Below, one piece after another: positions 34,412 to 44,912 of a DNA stretch of 64,000 bases (its first letter is position 1; the number at the start of each line of letters is the position of its first letter). The notes beneath the pieces were generated by a model. The model was given only the letters and a program-made list of their open reading frames with translations. It was not told where the DNA came from and made no database searches. The position numbers and the translations under genes are program-made. Source of the DNA: Fomes fomentarius (lineage: Eukaryota; Basidiomycota; Agaricomycetes; Polyporales; Polyporaceae); NCBI GenBank assembly GCA_022606135.1, contig JABYQN010000009.1, forward strand, positions 1,761,001 through 1,825,000. The letters run 5' to 3'.

Positions 34412-36502
34412 GGTGGCGGGAGGCAAGAGACCTTGTATAACGAGCCATTGCTTGCACGCCCCAGCGTAGGCGCCCGATGCATCGGCCCACTTTGCGTAAA
34501 ATCCTGTGGGGGCTTCTCACCGGCGGAGCGCCAGCCACACTTCATTCTTCTCCAGCGCTCAAGCGCTCACCCCCTCTGCCACCGGCTTTCGTGCGTCGGC
34601 CACCGTCCGCCTGTCTAATCGCCGTCGTGTACAGCTCTCCCAACGTTCTTGTCTTTCCCCCTCCGGCTTGCCTTTCCTCTGCGTTCGCCCCCTACGCTGC
34701 TCGTCAGAAACCGGCGTTCTCACGTCCAGAGCACTGACACGAGCCGACATGTCGAAATAAACTTCGTTTCGCATCTGGCCATTCCGGTACGTGTTGATGC
34801 TCCTCGCGCAGCACCCTCGATGCGACAAGTATCTGGGGGCAACACTGCATCCCGTGGTGAATGTGGCGTTCTCTTTATAGGACTTCAATGCTCGACGAAT
34901 CCGATGGTTTCGTCTGGATCCAAAAAACATATATGCCTACTCGCGCTCAGCCTGCGCGCACTGGTTGCTCTCGACAGTCCACACAGATCAGCGGTGGAGA
35001 GTTGAACGCTATCCCTCATCCCGGTGTCCTCGGACGATCTGTCAGGACATTGTTGCGCAATCGTCGTTGCGATACGTATCCATTATTCAACACCGGTAGA
35101 GCCTATCAGACCAGATTGTCACACCAATATTTGCAAGACAGATGCCTTGGCGCACGGATGAGCCAATAAGTCTCACTGTATAGTACGCTACGCTTCTTCA
35201 CTATCACCATTTACGCCCATACGGCGCCTGGAACGAGTCATTGGTATGAGGGTTCACTTCCCCATGACCTAATTCAGGTGCGGAACGGTCTCCTTTGTGC
35301 TCTTCACACCTCTGAGAACGTATGCTTGGAGCGTAGTCGGTGGGTTGGGGCTTAGCACAACGCTCAACTCCATACCAATACACAATGACGTACTCCTCGG
35401 TGGCCCGTAGCAGATTCAAAACATCCGAGCACTTCTCTTTCCAATGAGTTTGTGCCTTGCCAACAAGGTACATTCGTGTTTGTCAATACGAAGAAAGTGG
35501 CCTGACACGCCCTCAGACGCATGTCGACGATACGACATCTTCGCAGAACACTTACGCAACGTCGCACTCCACTCAAGACTGCTTCTGTCTCCGCAGTCAA
35601 ACATTTGCAACTCCGTCTGAGCTGACACATACTAGTACTACTACTAAATAGCCCCCATCTATATTGGGTAAATGTCCAACCGACGACGAGCGCAACGCTG
35701 CAGAACATGCATTGTGTACGATAGTGAAGTTGGACGTGAGTACTTCCTACTCCTTCAGTACACCTTAGGTCGCCCGCTGATCTATCAATATCTACAGTGC
35801 GCTTGTCTTTGCAACAAACGACACGGGCGGACGATAACCTGAAGACTATCGCTGCGATTGTGGCTGCTAAGTAGGCAGGGTCAAGGCAGAGCGGTGATAA
35901 CGTGAATTGATCAACAGCGCTTGTCCCTAGTTCAAACTATAGATACGAATGGGAGTGTGCATTCTCACCCTCTTTCCTGACAATCTCGGTCGGCGTCGTC
36001 GAACCTTCGAACCTTGAGGAGCACCAGTTCTCTCGTATCGATGCGGGACTGTGCAAACGCCTTGCGAATAACACCGCCAGCGTACGGCCACTACCAACCG
36101 CCGGCACGATAGACCAACTTCGCGACCATTCTTCCTGCCAATCCAGTGCTCATCTGAGCTTCTGCCTTTCTTCCGCTATAAGTGACTGAGCGCGTAACAG
36201 ATTTAGGCGTGCGTCAGTGCCCTAGTTTCTCGTGAGGACCCTGTTCAAGTTAGTGTCGTACATGACAGTGCGTATGTATGGACGAAAATCATCACTACGG
36301 GGAATTTTTTACCGAATTGGGGCGGTGGGTGCAGTGTTCCTAGATACACGGAGAAATGGTTAGCCGTGTCGCACATTGGGTCCAGACCAAACCCATCGAT
36401 ACAATGTCTGTACTCCCACGAGTATATCTGCGACACCTTCACCTTCAGCAAACCTTCGCAGTGAGGTTCACTGCATTTGCATTGCCATCACGACGCACAG
36501 TC
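34412..36502. other. Intergenic, about 2.1 kb
   Basis: Divergent region between SRE1 (-) and the D-amino-acid oxidase gene (+), so it holds both promoters. A possible two-exon 46-residue gene lies at 35672-35874. The rest looks non-coding. Confidence 0.5.
35672..35874 (+). CDS. Possible small two-exon gene, 46 residues, unknown
   Basis: ATG at 35672 opens an Arg/Cys-rich peptide (MSNRRRAQRCRTCIVYDSEV) to 35735. A GTGAGT donor at 35736 and a CTACAG acceptor ending at 35797 keep the frame. The second exon reads LSLQQTTRADDNLKTIAAIV to a TAG at 35872-35874. Clean splice sites and codon-like composition are the only support. No family was recognised and it could be chance. Confidence 0.2.
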
Positions 36503-38083
36503 ATGTCCGGCGAGCATCCCAAGAACGTCGTTGTGATAGGGGCTGGTATGCTATGCAATATCGATCTGTACAGCATGGATCTGGGCACTCAAATTTTGAC
36601 TCATGCGAATTTTGTCCGCTCATACTAGGCGTGGTTGGTCTTACTACGGCAGTGAAGATACAGGAGAAGGGAGGATACAAAGTCACCATCATTGCAGAGA
36701 CGTTCCCCACCGACCCCAAGACCACCAAGTACACCAGTCTCTGGGCAGTAAGTATAACCCTTTCTTCGTGAATTAATGGCGATGACCTTTCTGCTTCCAG
36801 GGAGCGCACCATGTCAGCCATGCTGCACAAGACATAAAACAGATGGGTTCGAGTAATGCCCTGATGAACATAAATCATCCCCTGACTACTGTAGTTGTGC
36901 TATGCAGCCATTGACAGAGAGACATTCGACGTAATGTGGGAGCTCTCTGCCCTAGGTGGGGACGCAGAGCACTGCTTTATGCGCGTTCCACAGACCGACT
37001 ACCTCCTCGATGGCCTAGACGAAGGTCTCGATTGGATGCCCGACGTACGTCCTCCTTCCTTGCCCCCTACGTCCGTCTGCAGACCTCTCACCAACCGGTT
37101 ACACCGTAGTTCAAGAAACTCGAGCCCAGCGCACTCTCCCTCGTCCCTGGAGCACTCGAGGGCACATCGTTCACGACAGTCAATATCGACACACCCATCT
37201 ACCTCCCGTACCTCCTCGCGCGCTTCCTCTCGCACGGCGGGACGTTCGTGCGTGGCTCCGTGCAGCACATCTCGCAGGTCATCGAGGGCGGGCCCGACCT
37301 CTTCCGCCTGGGCCACGCAAATCCCACCTCGGCACCGGTAGATGCACTGGTGCTGTGCCCAGGTCTGGGCGCGCGGAGCTTGAGCGGGGTGGAAGACCAG
37401 AATGTATATCCTGTGCGCGGGCAGGTCGCGATCGTGCGCGCCCCGTGGATCAAATTTGGGCGGACGGCGAGCCACGCCGCGCAGGGCTTGTGGACGTACA
37501 TCATCCCGAGGCGGTCTGGCGACGTGCGTTGATCTCCATCCTATGCGGTCGTTCTGGTGGTGCTCCTGATGCGTGTGCTGACGTTGGATACGGAACTTGT
37601 TGGGTTTTGCGGTTCGCGGTTTGTAGGTCATCATTGGGGGCACGAAGGAGGACGATGATTGGTACCCCGCCGCGCGGCCGGAGACGACGACTGATATCCT
37701 CCGACGGTGTCTTGCGTTGTGCCCTGAGCTCGTGCCGCCTGAGATCCGCGCGGAGCGGGAAGGAACCATCGAGGATGTGCATGCGTTGATTGTGGAAGAG
37801 GGCTGTGGGTTCCGTCCACAGCGGAAGGGTGGTATCCGGTTGGATGTCGAGTGGGTGCCAGGAAGGCAGGGGAAGGGCAAATTTCCGATAGTGTTCAACT
37901 ATGGGTAAGTGGAGCTTGCTTGCCTTCTTGCTGAGCCGAGTTAATGAGTGGATGGCGATCTACAGACATGGTGGTGGTGGATACCAATCGTCCTGGGGCA
38001 GTGCGTCTATTGCGTTAGAGTTGTTGGGGAAAGCACTCGCTACAGATGCGGCAGAAGGCGTGGATAGCATGATACAACCTTAG
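36503..38083 (+). CDS. D-amino-acid oxidase (FAD flavoenzyme)
   Basis: Oxidises D-amino acids to keto acids, ammonia and hydrogen peroxide. From ATG 36503 (MSGEHPKNVVVIGAG), the first intron (36546-36628) splits the FAD-binding GAGVVGL motif (G-x-G-x-x-G). Later exons give TTKYTSLWAG..H, PVRGQVAIVRAP, TYIIPRRSGDVIIGGT and the C-terminal FAD signature NYGHGGGGYQSSWGSA, all characteristic of the family. An in-frame ATG at 36404 would add 33 residues rich in Arg/Leu (MSVLPRVYLRHLHLQQTF...). The C-terminus (GVDSMIQP) lacks the SKL-type peroxisomal signal usual for fungal enzymes. D-aspartate oxidase is the alternative, since the two share this fold. Confidence 0.88.
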
Positions 38084-39012
38084 AAGGTGTGGATGTTCAT
38101 ATGGTGCGTGCTTCGAAGGACGTTCTTTGGTTTAGGTCAAAGCGGGGGAGCTTCTGCGTCCATCTAGTAAATCTACATATTATCACAACACGCACCCGTT
38201 CAAGGTTTGCGAGTCTGCCGATGTCATGTTGATGACGCGTCAATAACCTGCGGTATAACATGGTGCGAGACGCAGTTGAGGAGCTAAGGCAGTGACCCGC
38301 TACGAGACACATTCTCGATGAGATTGCGATCAAGAGGACACCGCCTCTACACCCAAGATGCACAGACACATACAAGGGACGTCCCAGGTCGAAAATTGTA
38401 AGGTACGTATTGCGCGACAGTTGCTGAGAAGGTCGAACTGAGCACTCGCCTGGCCGCACAATCAATCTGAGACCTTGCAGCACAGGCGCATGTAGTCGCG
38501 CAGCGTATGCGGTGTATTGGCAATGGCGAGAAAATAGATCCTATTGCTGGTGGATGACAGCGAGACAGAGAAAATGAGAGGGTGTGGCTCACACTACTAT
38601 CTAGAAGTCCATCATCGCGATGAACAACGCATAGAGCTGCTAGCGAAGGCGGAGCGTCGGTCTCTCTGCGCCGCAACAAATGGCCCCTTCCCAGTGAGCA
38701 AGCGTGGAGAGGGGTGATAAGGTGTTGGCGACGAGGCCTCATCCGCCAACGAAAACTGCTCTTATGCCAGCAGCCCCCGATTCTGATCCAAACACGGACA
38801 AATCGGCAGCTGCGCCGCCGGAAGCTTATGCGGAGGAATGATGTAATTGCCGGCGCCTGGGGATTATTGCGTCTGGACTCTGAGCGTGTGCCGTGGAGGA
38901 GTCGCCGAGCGGCGAGGAGTGCACTCGCACTGATATAATATCTCTCGTCTCCCGTCGTGCGCGGTCTCTTCTCTCTCTTCTTCTCTTTCTTCACTCCTCC
39001 CAGCTTCGACGG
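38084..39012. other. Intergenic
   Basis: Between the oxidase and the SH3 gene, both plus. A TATAATA at 38934-38940 lies about 75 bp upstream of the next ATG and may be a promoter element. No gene was recognised. Confidence 0.5.
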
Positions 39013-41021
39013 ATGAAGTTTAACACGCCTCTACCACAACCCTTGCCCAAGGAATGTCTCAAGGCTGCCCAGATTTGTACGCTTTGTTTCGAATGGCACC
39101 GCCTTCACCTGTCTGATCTGCTGTCTGCATCTCTCAGTCAAGTCCTTCGTTGACAGCGGCAATAATGGTCTTGATGGGGTATGTTTTTTCTATCCCTGAC
39201 ACTCCTTTCCGGATCCGGACTTACCAGACGTGGGTAGGTCATTCCTCGAAGCGTCCTTGAGAACGCAAGGGGCTTCGCAATATTTACCATCTTCAAGGCC
39301 GGATTCTTGTTCTCGGCAAGGGCGGGTAGCGGAGTAGTCATCGCGAAGCTCGAGGATGGAAGTGAGTCCCCTTTCTACATCGTTGCCGTACTTTCTCCTG
39401 CGCACAACATACGCCCCAATACTCTTTATGTATACACTCTCGCCCAAGATGCTGACCCGGAGCCACAGCATGGTCTGCTCCGAGTGCAATAGGCACAGCC
39501 GGCCTTGGAGTCGGAGGACAAGCTGGTGCGGAGATGACTGACTTTCTCGTCGTATTGAACTCGCGATCGGTGAGTGATCTCGTTGAAGTTTCACTGAGTC
39601 GCACTCAACCCTTCTATAGGCTGTCGTAAGTCACTCATTTTGGTCCCGTCCTTGATGCTTACCCGTCCGCATCAGAGATCCTTCATGTCAGCAGGCTCCT
39701 TGACATTAGGTGGAAACCTAAGTGTCGCCGTTGGACCACTAGGACGAAATGGTGAAGCCCTCGGCTCCCTGAATACCAGTGGCAAGGTAGCGGCGATGTA
39801 CAGCTACTCGAAGACTCGAGGACTCTTCGGTGGTGTGTCAATAGAGGGCTCCGTCATTGTTGAGCGGCAAGACGCCAACGCGCAAGCTTACCGTGCTGAC
39901 GTGACTGTCAAGCAATTACTCAGCGGCGCAATACCACCTCTCGAATGGGCATCACCTCTCATCAAGACCCTCGAGTCATGCACAGGCATGCCAGGCGGTC
40001 GCCGATGGATGCAAGACCTGCAGTCCAGTCGTCCAAATGACCCATACATGTTTGGTAGTGTAGAAAGCCCTGGGTCGAACGAGAACGGTTCCTCTGGCGC
40101 TGAAGCTCGTTACTTCCCCGACTCCCCGACGCCCTCGAACAGCAGCATCAACTTGTCGAAGAAAAAGAAGTCAAGTAGCATCTCCTTCCCGCCTGTTAAC
40201 TGGGGACGGCGCAAGAGCGGAGGCGCCTACTTCTCTGACTTCCACGACCCAAATCGCGCACCGCCACCGGTGGATGCCGACACGTCTCCCCGAGTTCGAT
40301 CCACAGAAGACCGTCCGTCTCCGCGTCTTGGGCGAGTTCCCAGTCCCGCTACAGGGTACTTCGAGACGACGTTCCAGTCAGACTACGGCAACGACGACCA
40401 GCTGAAGCAGCACGCGCCTCTCGGGCGTCGTGGAAGCCTGTCCCAGTCGAAGCCGAGCGCGTCGCAAGACGACAACCTCGCATGGGAGCCAGGAAGCCCG
40501 TTCAACGACCTGCCGCCGTTCAACCAGGCGCGGATGAGCATGTCTGACGCGACGAGCCACCGGCGCGCGTTCAGCGCGTACGCGCCCTCTTCGAGCTCCG
40601 GCACGAATCCGTTCGAGTCGCACGGACGCGAGGCGAATGGGTTCGGGAATGACGAGGACCTTATGGGCCTTGGGGCGCGAACGGAGGGCTCCTCGACGCT
40701 CGCGAGGAACGGGAGCTCGTCGAGCGCAAAACCGAAGATTGCGCAGAAGGCGGAACTGGCGCGCCCGTTGCTGCCGCATGAGGGCGTTGCGCGTGCGATT
40801 GCGCTGTTCGATTTCAAGGCCGTGCAGGTGCTTATTCTCGTGTCGTGGCGCACGCATTGCCTGATTGTGCTTCTCGTACTGTGTAGCCCGGGGACTTGTC
40901 GTTCCAGAAGGGCCAGGTCATCACTGTGACTGAGAAGAGCGAAGAGACAAACACGTGGTGGCGAGGTAAGGTGGATGGGAGGGAGGGGATCTTTCCTGCG
41001 AATTTTGTCGAGCTTGTGTGA
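39013..41021 (+). CDS. Ysc84/SH3YL1-type SYLF and SH3 domain protein
   Basis: Actin-patch endocytosis protein of the Lsb3/Ysc84 family. From MKFNTPLPQPLPKECLKAAQ, the N-terminal half forms the SYLF lipid- and actin-binding domain: IPRSVLENARGFAIFTIFKAGF, SARAGSGVVIAKL, GGQAGAEMTDFL, LTLGGNLSVAVGPLGR and KTRGLFGGVSIEGS. A long Ser/Pro-rich disordered linker (about 40060-40750) joins it to a C-terminal SH3 domain: ARAIALFDFKAVQ, an intron, then PGDLSFQKGQVI, WWRGKVDGREGIFPANFVELV. The SH3 ALYDF-like and WW...G..GIFPxNFV signatures are intact. At least five introns, mostly in the SYLF part. Stop at 41019-41021. It acts at cortical actin sites with Las17/WASP-type partners in yeast. Confidence 0.9.
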
Positions 41022-42038
41022 GGCGGCCTCCCATCTGAATGTATGCTGACTGTTGACCATGTATCTACTATCCATTCTGCGTTTGCGTCTCGTGTGCTTG
41101 CTGTATCTCGCGTTTGTAGGCTTTCGTTGCTGCTGTCACTGTATTCTTCTTGGTCCAATGTAACATGTTTGATAGTACAGAATGTCACACCACAAGATGT
41201 CGCAGCAATCGGTAACGGCCCTCTTCGATGGCTCTATAGTTGACCTGAGTGATACATTGTTGCTAAGATCTCTGGATGCTAACGCCAAACTCCCACCGGG
41301 GCCCTCTCCACCTATGCCCGTCCAATTCTATTCATTCGAAGGCCTCCCGTGACAATCCTGATAGGGCTCCAGGTAGCAAGTTGATACTAATCTTCTTCTA
41401 CATCACCCAGCTTGACAAGATCGCCGTGGGGAGTAGCTCCTTACACGCGCGTAAACACTTCGCACATTTCTATCAAATACCTGCTCACTGTGCTTCTTCA
41501 GTAAGTCATGAGTACAGTCTTGAGTCAGATTGGCAATCCCTCTCCTCTGTCAGCCATGTCATGACCGGCTTACAATATGTCTCTCCGGGTCTAGACTGTG
41601 TCAGGGGCTGATGCGGCAGACAGAATCGCAATGGTTAAGTGCGAGTTCCGGATGAACCGTTGTAAACCAGACCATCCTCGAGCTCAATCAGGATATGGGG
41701 TGCTACATCCACAGTCGAAATCACAACCATGCCGAAAGCTTATGTGCTACCCGATATTCAACAGGCTGACTACGCACCATGTCTGGCCCCTATACACTCT
41801 ACGGTTCTTAGTAAAGATCACGGACTCGGCCACAAATTCGTGCCAGAAGTCATGTGCCCCAAAGTAGACCCACAAACATATATAAGGACGCCCTCAAAGC
41901 ACTGAGTTCAACACTATCGCATCTCATCGTCAACAGCTAGTCTGTGACATCTACCTCGCTACTACAACATTCACCCCGCACCTACCATACCCTCACCCCT
42001 CACCCACCATACCCCTCACCCCCCCAAACCCGTACATC
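41022..42038. other. Intergenic with a TATA box near the right end
   Basis: About 1 kb. TATATAA at 41879-41885 lies 160 bp upstream of the next ATG, and a CT-rich leader follows. No other feature is supported. Confidence 0.5.
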
Positions 42039-42548
42039 ATGATGCCCTCAATCGTACGCCGCCACACCGAGAGCGTCGCTGAGCGACCCACCGCGAAGTT
42101 CTTCTCGACCGACATCTTCGCGTCGAGGCCCCACAAACCCCATATGCGTCGTACCGCAACAGCCCGCACGCCCGCACCGTTCGACCCCACGAAGTGGACA
42201 CGCATCACACCCCAGGCCGTGTCGACCGAAGTGGTGCAGTTCCAGCGCGAGGCCGAGGACCCGATCTACGCGATGTTGCGCATCCGCTCGGACCCCCTCA
42301 TCGCCCAACGCAGGATCCGCGGTCAAATCGCGCTCCTCGTCCTACACGCCCTCGTCTTCATGATGCTGTCGATGACGGCTCGCCCACCCCCAGCGGAGTC
42401 AGGAGCACTGGACTGGGTGGTCGATATGTCGCGGTCGATGCTCATGTTGATCAACGCCTTCATGTTCACCGACACCGCGATGGTGACCACGGCGGTTCCG
42501 GAGTACTATTACCGCCTCATGATGGACGTTGAACATCTGGGACGTTAG
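42039..42548 (+). CDS. Unknown small membrane protein, 169 residues, single exon
   Basis: An intron-free frame with coding-like codon use (third positions rich in C/G). Two adjacent ATGs open it. The N-terminal 40 residues are Arg-rich and acid-poor (MMPSIVRRHTESV, PHKPHMRRTATARTP), as in a mitochondrial presequence. One clear hydrophobic segment (IALLVLHALVFMMLSM) and a weaker Met-rich one (SMLMLINAFMF) follow. A TATA box 160 bp upstream and a pyrimidine-rich leader support transcription. I recognise no family. Confidence 0.45.
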   Translation: MMPSIVRRHTESVAERPTAKFFSTDIFASRPHKPHMRRTATARTPAPFDPTKWTRITPQAVSTEVVQFQREAEDPIYAMLRIRSDPLIAQRRIRGQIALLVLHALVFMMLSMTARPPPAESGALDWVVDMSRSMLMLINAFMFTDTAMVTTAVPEYYYRLMMDVEHLGR

Positions 42549-43835
42549 GCGCAGAAGAATATGGATGAGGCTGAAGGGCTGGCTCCCCGGATGCACCCTA
42601 GTTGGCGGAGGACGTTTGTGATATTAGATATATCACCGAATTACATATCATTGCAAACTCCCTTACCGCATGATTAGATGTGTACATAGTTGCAGAACCC
42701 GGCAGAAACCTGCACAGTGGAGGGATGTAAGTACCGCAAACTCGATTTAAGAACAAAAACAGTCTGTGATAAACTTCAGACTAGAATAGAGTCGTCAGAG
42801 ATCTATACTCGTTGAGCTTTGTGACGAGAAAACTTTACCGCACGTAGTGTGACTAACGAGGCAACCGTGGATGGAAGTCAAGCTTGAAGGGCCGGAAATT
42901 GAGTCGCCGCTGGACACTGAAGTCCACCTGCGGGACTCGGCACTGCTCGACGACCCAGTCCGACGTCTGTAATGGTTCATCTCTGCGTTAGGTTGGACTT
43001 GGGATGACTCTGTTCGCGGGTCGGACGTCATAACAAGCGGGTACATGCATCCAGCATAGGAGCGTGGACATCAAGTATGTTCCCTCCAACCAGGTAAACC
43101 GTCAATCACTACGAACGTCCCTGGGACTCCGAGGAGAGGAGACGAGCACAGTTGTGCGTAGTCTCACCATGTCCAGGAATCAGCTGGCAAGCATAGCAAG
43201 AGCACACGTCGAGCGTCGTCGAGAATTACGCGCAGGTGCATGATATGAGTCCCTTTTGCCATGTAACGCGCACAGCTAGCAGGGAACCCCAAGAGGGACA
43301 AGAGACAACCAGTGGCGGCGCCGAGTTGATGACGGTGCGAGAAGTTTGCTGTCTTCGAGCCTGCAAGAAACTCAAGCGGCCAGTCCATCACCGACGATCT
43401 GCTTTGCGCATCTGCCGCTTCCCAGAGAACAAATGTTTGGGCTATATGCACCATCCTATTACTAGGGGCCTAGGACACGGCATGCAGCAACCACTCACCA
43501 TTTTGACCTTGATCGCACGGTCGCTCCACGCGTGCATGTTGCGTTCTGGAGTCTACAAGTACAGGAATGTAAGAATTCAGTGTAGCGGGAGGGGTCCAGG
43601 GAAGGAGCCTGGCGAAGGCCACGTGTGAGTCTCATGATGTACCTGTCAGAATCTTGTGATAAGTCAACCATGAAACTCGAGGAATTGGGTGATTGTAGCA
43701 GTCATAGATTGTGAACGATTGGTACTGATGCGCAGAGATCGAAGGCACATATGATGTCAAAAGCGGCAGCCACGAGATACCCACGCGGGAAAGAATCACG
43801 CCTCCCCTCCCTCGCCGTTACTACCACGGTGAGGT
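42549..43835. other. Intergenic, about 1.3 kb
   Basis: Convergent side of the small membrane-protein gene (+) and the Nudix gene (-). Only short chance frames were seen. Confidence 0.5.
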
Positions 43836-44889
43836 TCAAGCAGAGGCAGGGACAGGGGTATGGGCAGGAGCAGCAGCGAACCACCACTTGCGCATCTTCT
43901 CCTCATTCGTGAAGTCCGCCCGTCCGACGAAGAACCTCATCGCGAACATCAGCGGCATCCAAAACTCGTCATCGGCCCACATCTGCTTCAGGGGTATGTA
44001 AGGGAGTGCCACTCCTGACGGAGCGATCGGTGTGTGGTCGGCACTCGTGAATGGATCAGTCGGAGGGAGTAGCTCTCTCTGAACAGAGAACCACTCTGGA
44101 CGCATCTCATCCGTCCTATGTACGTACAATGACGAGTATTCAGCCATTAGTTGAACATGCCATAACTTAAAGCGGTGATAGTTGAAGAACGCACTCTGCG
44201 ACCGTGCCGCTGTACATATCCGCGCGGAACACGTCTATATGGAACGCAGCTTCTGCACCATCAACGACGAAGAAGAGCACGCCGCAGTGCTCAAGGGGCG
44301 CCTGGACCCCTGCCTCTTCCTGCAAGCAGAGCGTGTCATGTCAGAGTTTCGTATACTCACGCACAGAGCGCTGAGTAATGACGACTCATGACTCACTTCC
44401 AGCTCACGAATCGCAGCTTGCAGAGGGGTTTCTCCGGGGTCTACCTTCCCTCCGAAGCCATTCCACCTGATGCGAGCCCTGATCGTCACCTCCTGTATCA
44501 TCTGCCTACTGGTCAGACGTACAGTCCCTTCCCAAAGCCTCTTTTCTTGAAGCCAAGAAGAACCTGACCACAAGGTTTGTCAGCAGCTGAAGAAAGGCAT
44601 GACGATGGGCGACGAACCAAATCACCTTTTCATCGTTCAAGATCACAAACGCATTCGTGTACAACTTCACCTTCTGATATTGGACCCATTCCTGGTCGCC
44701 GCCGTTTGCAGTCTGAACTAGCGGGCCGTCATATGACAGACCAGGGGGAGAGATACTGAGGTGGACATGGTGATGTGCTGGAACCGCCGAATCGGATGCG
44801 AGTCGCTTAAGTCGGAGACCGCGGGGAGTAACATTCACGTGCACTGTGACGCCGCGCGCTTCGTTCAGAGCGTGAACTATTTTATCCAC
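43836..44889 (-). CDS. MTH1-like Nudix hydrolase (8-oxo-dGTPase type), start unresolved
   Basis: Sanitises oxidised nucleotides, by homology to MTH1/NUDT1. Reading down from about 44780: WVQYQKVKLYTNAFVILNDEK, an intron, VLLGFKKRGFGKG, an intron, then RWNGFGGKVDPGETPLQAA and IRELE, an intron, EEAGV. The Nudix box G-x5-E-x7-R-E-x2-E-E-x-G is complete across the last join. The end, DEMRPEWFSV and KQMWADDEFWMPLMF, matches the substrate-pocket region of MTH1-type proteins, which reads DEMRP and W-x-DD. The stop is at 43836. Upstream frame continues to 44889 but begins with GTG and contains no in-frame ATG, so a short 5' exon or a different start is likely. Only 23 bp separate this from the permease pseudogene's normal stop at 44913, so the true start may lie further in. 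Confidence 0.82.
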
Positions 44890-44912
44890 GGAAGAAAACC
44901 TGTTTCTACACG

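Noticed and set aside
38347..38994. Minus-strand frame of 215 residues
   Set aside because: Basic, low-complexity frame in an intergenic region with no splice support or family signal.
40378..41075. Minus-strand frames of 159 and 230 residues opposite the SH3 gene
   Set aside because: They lie antisense to the conserved linker and SH3 exons and show no motif.
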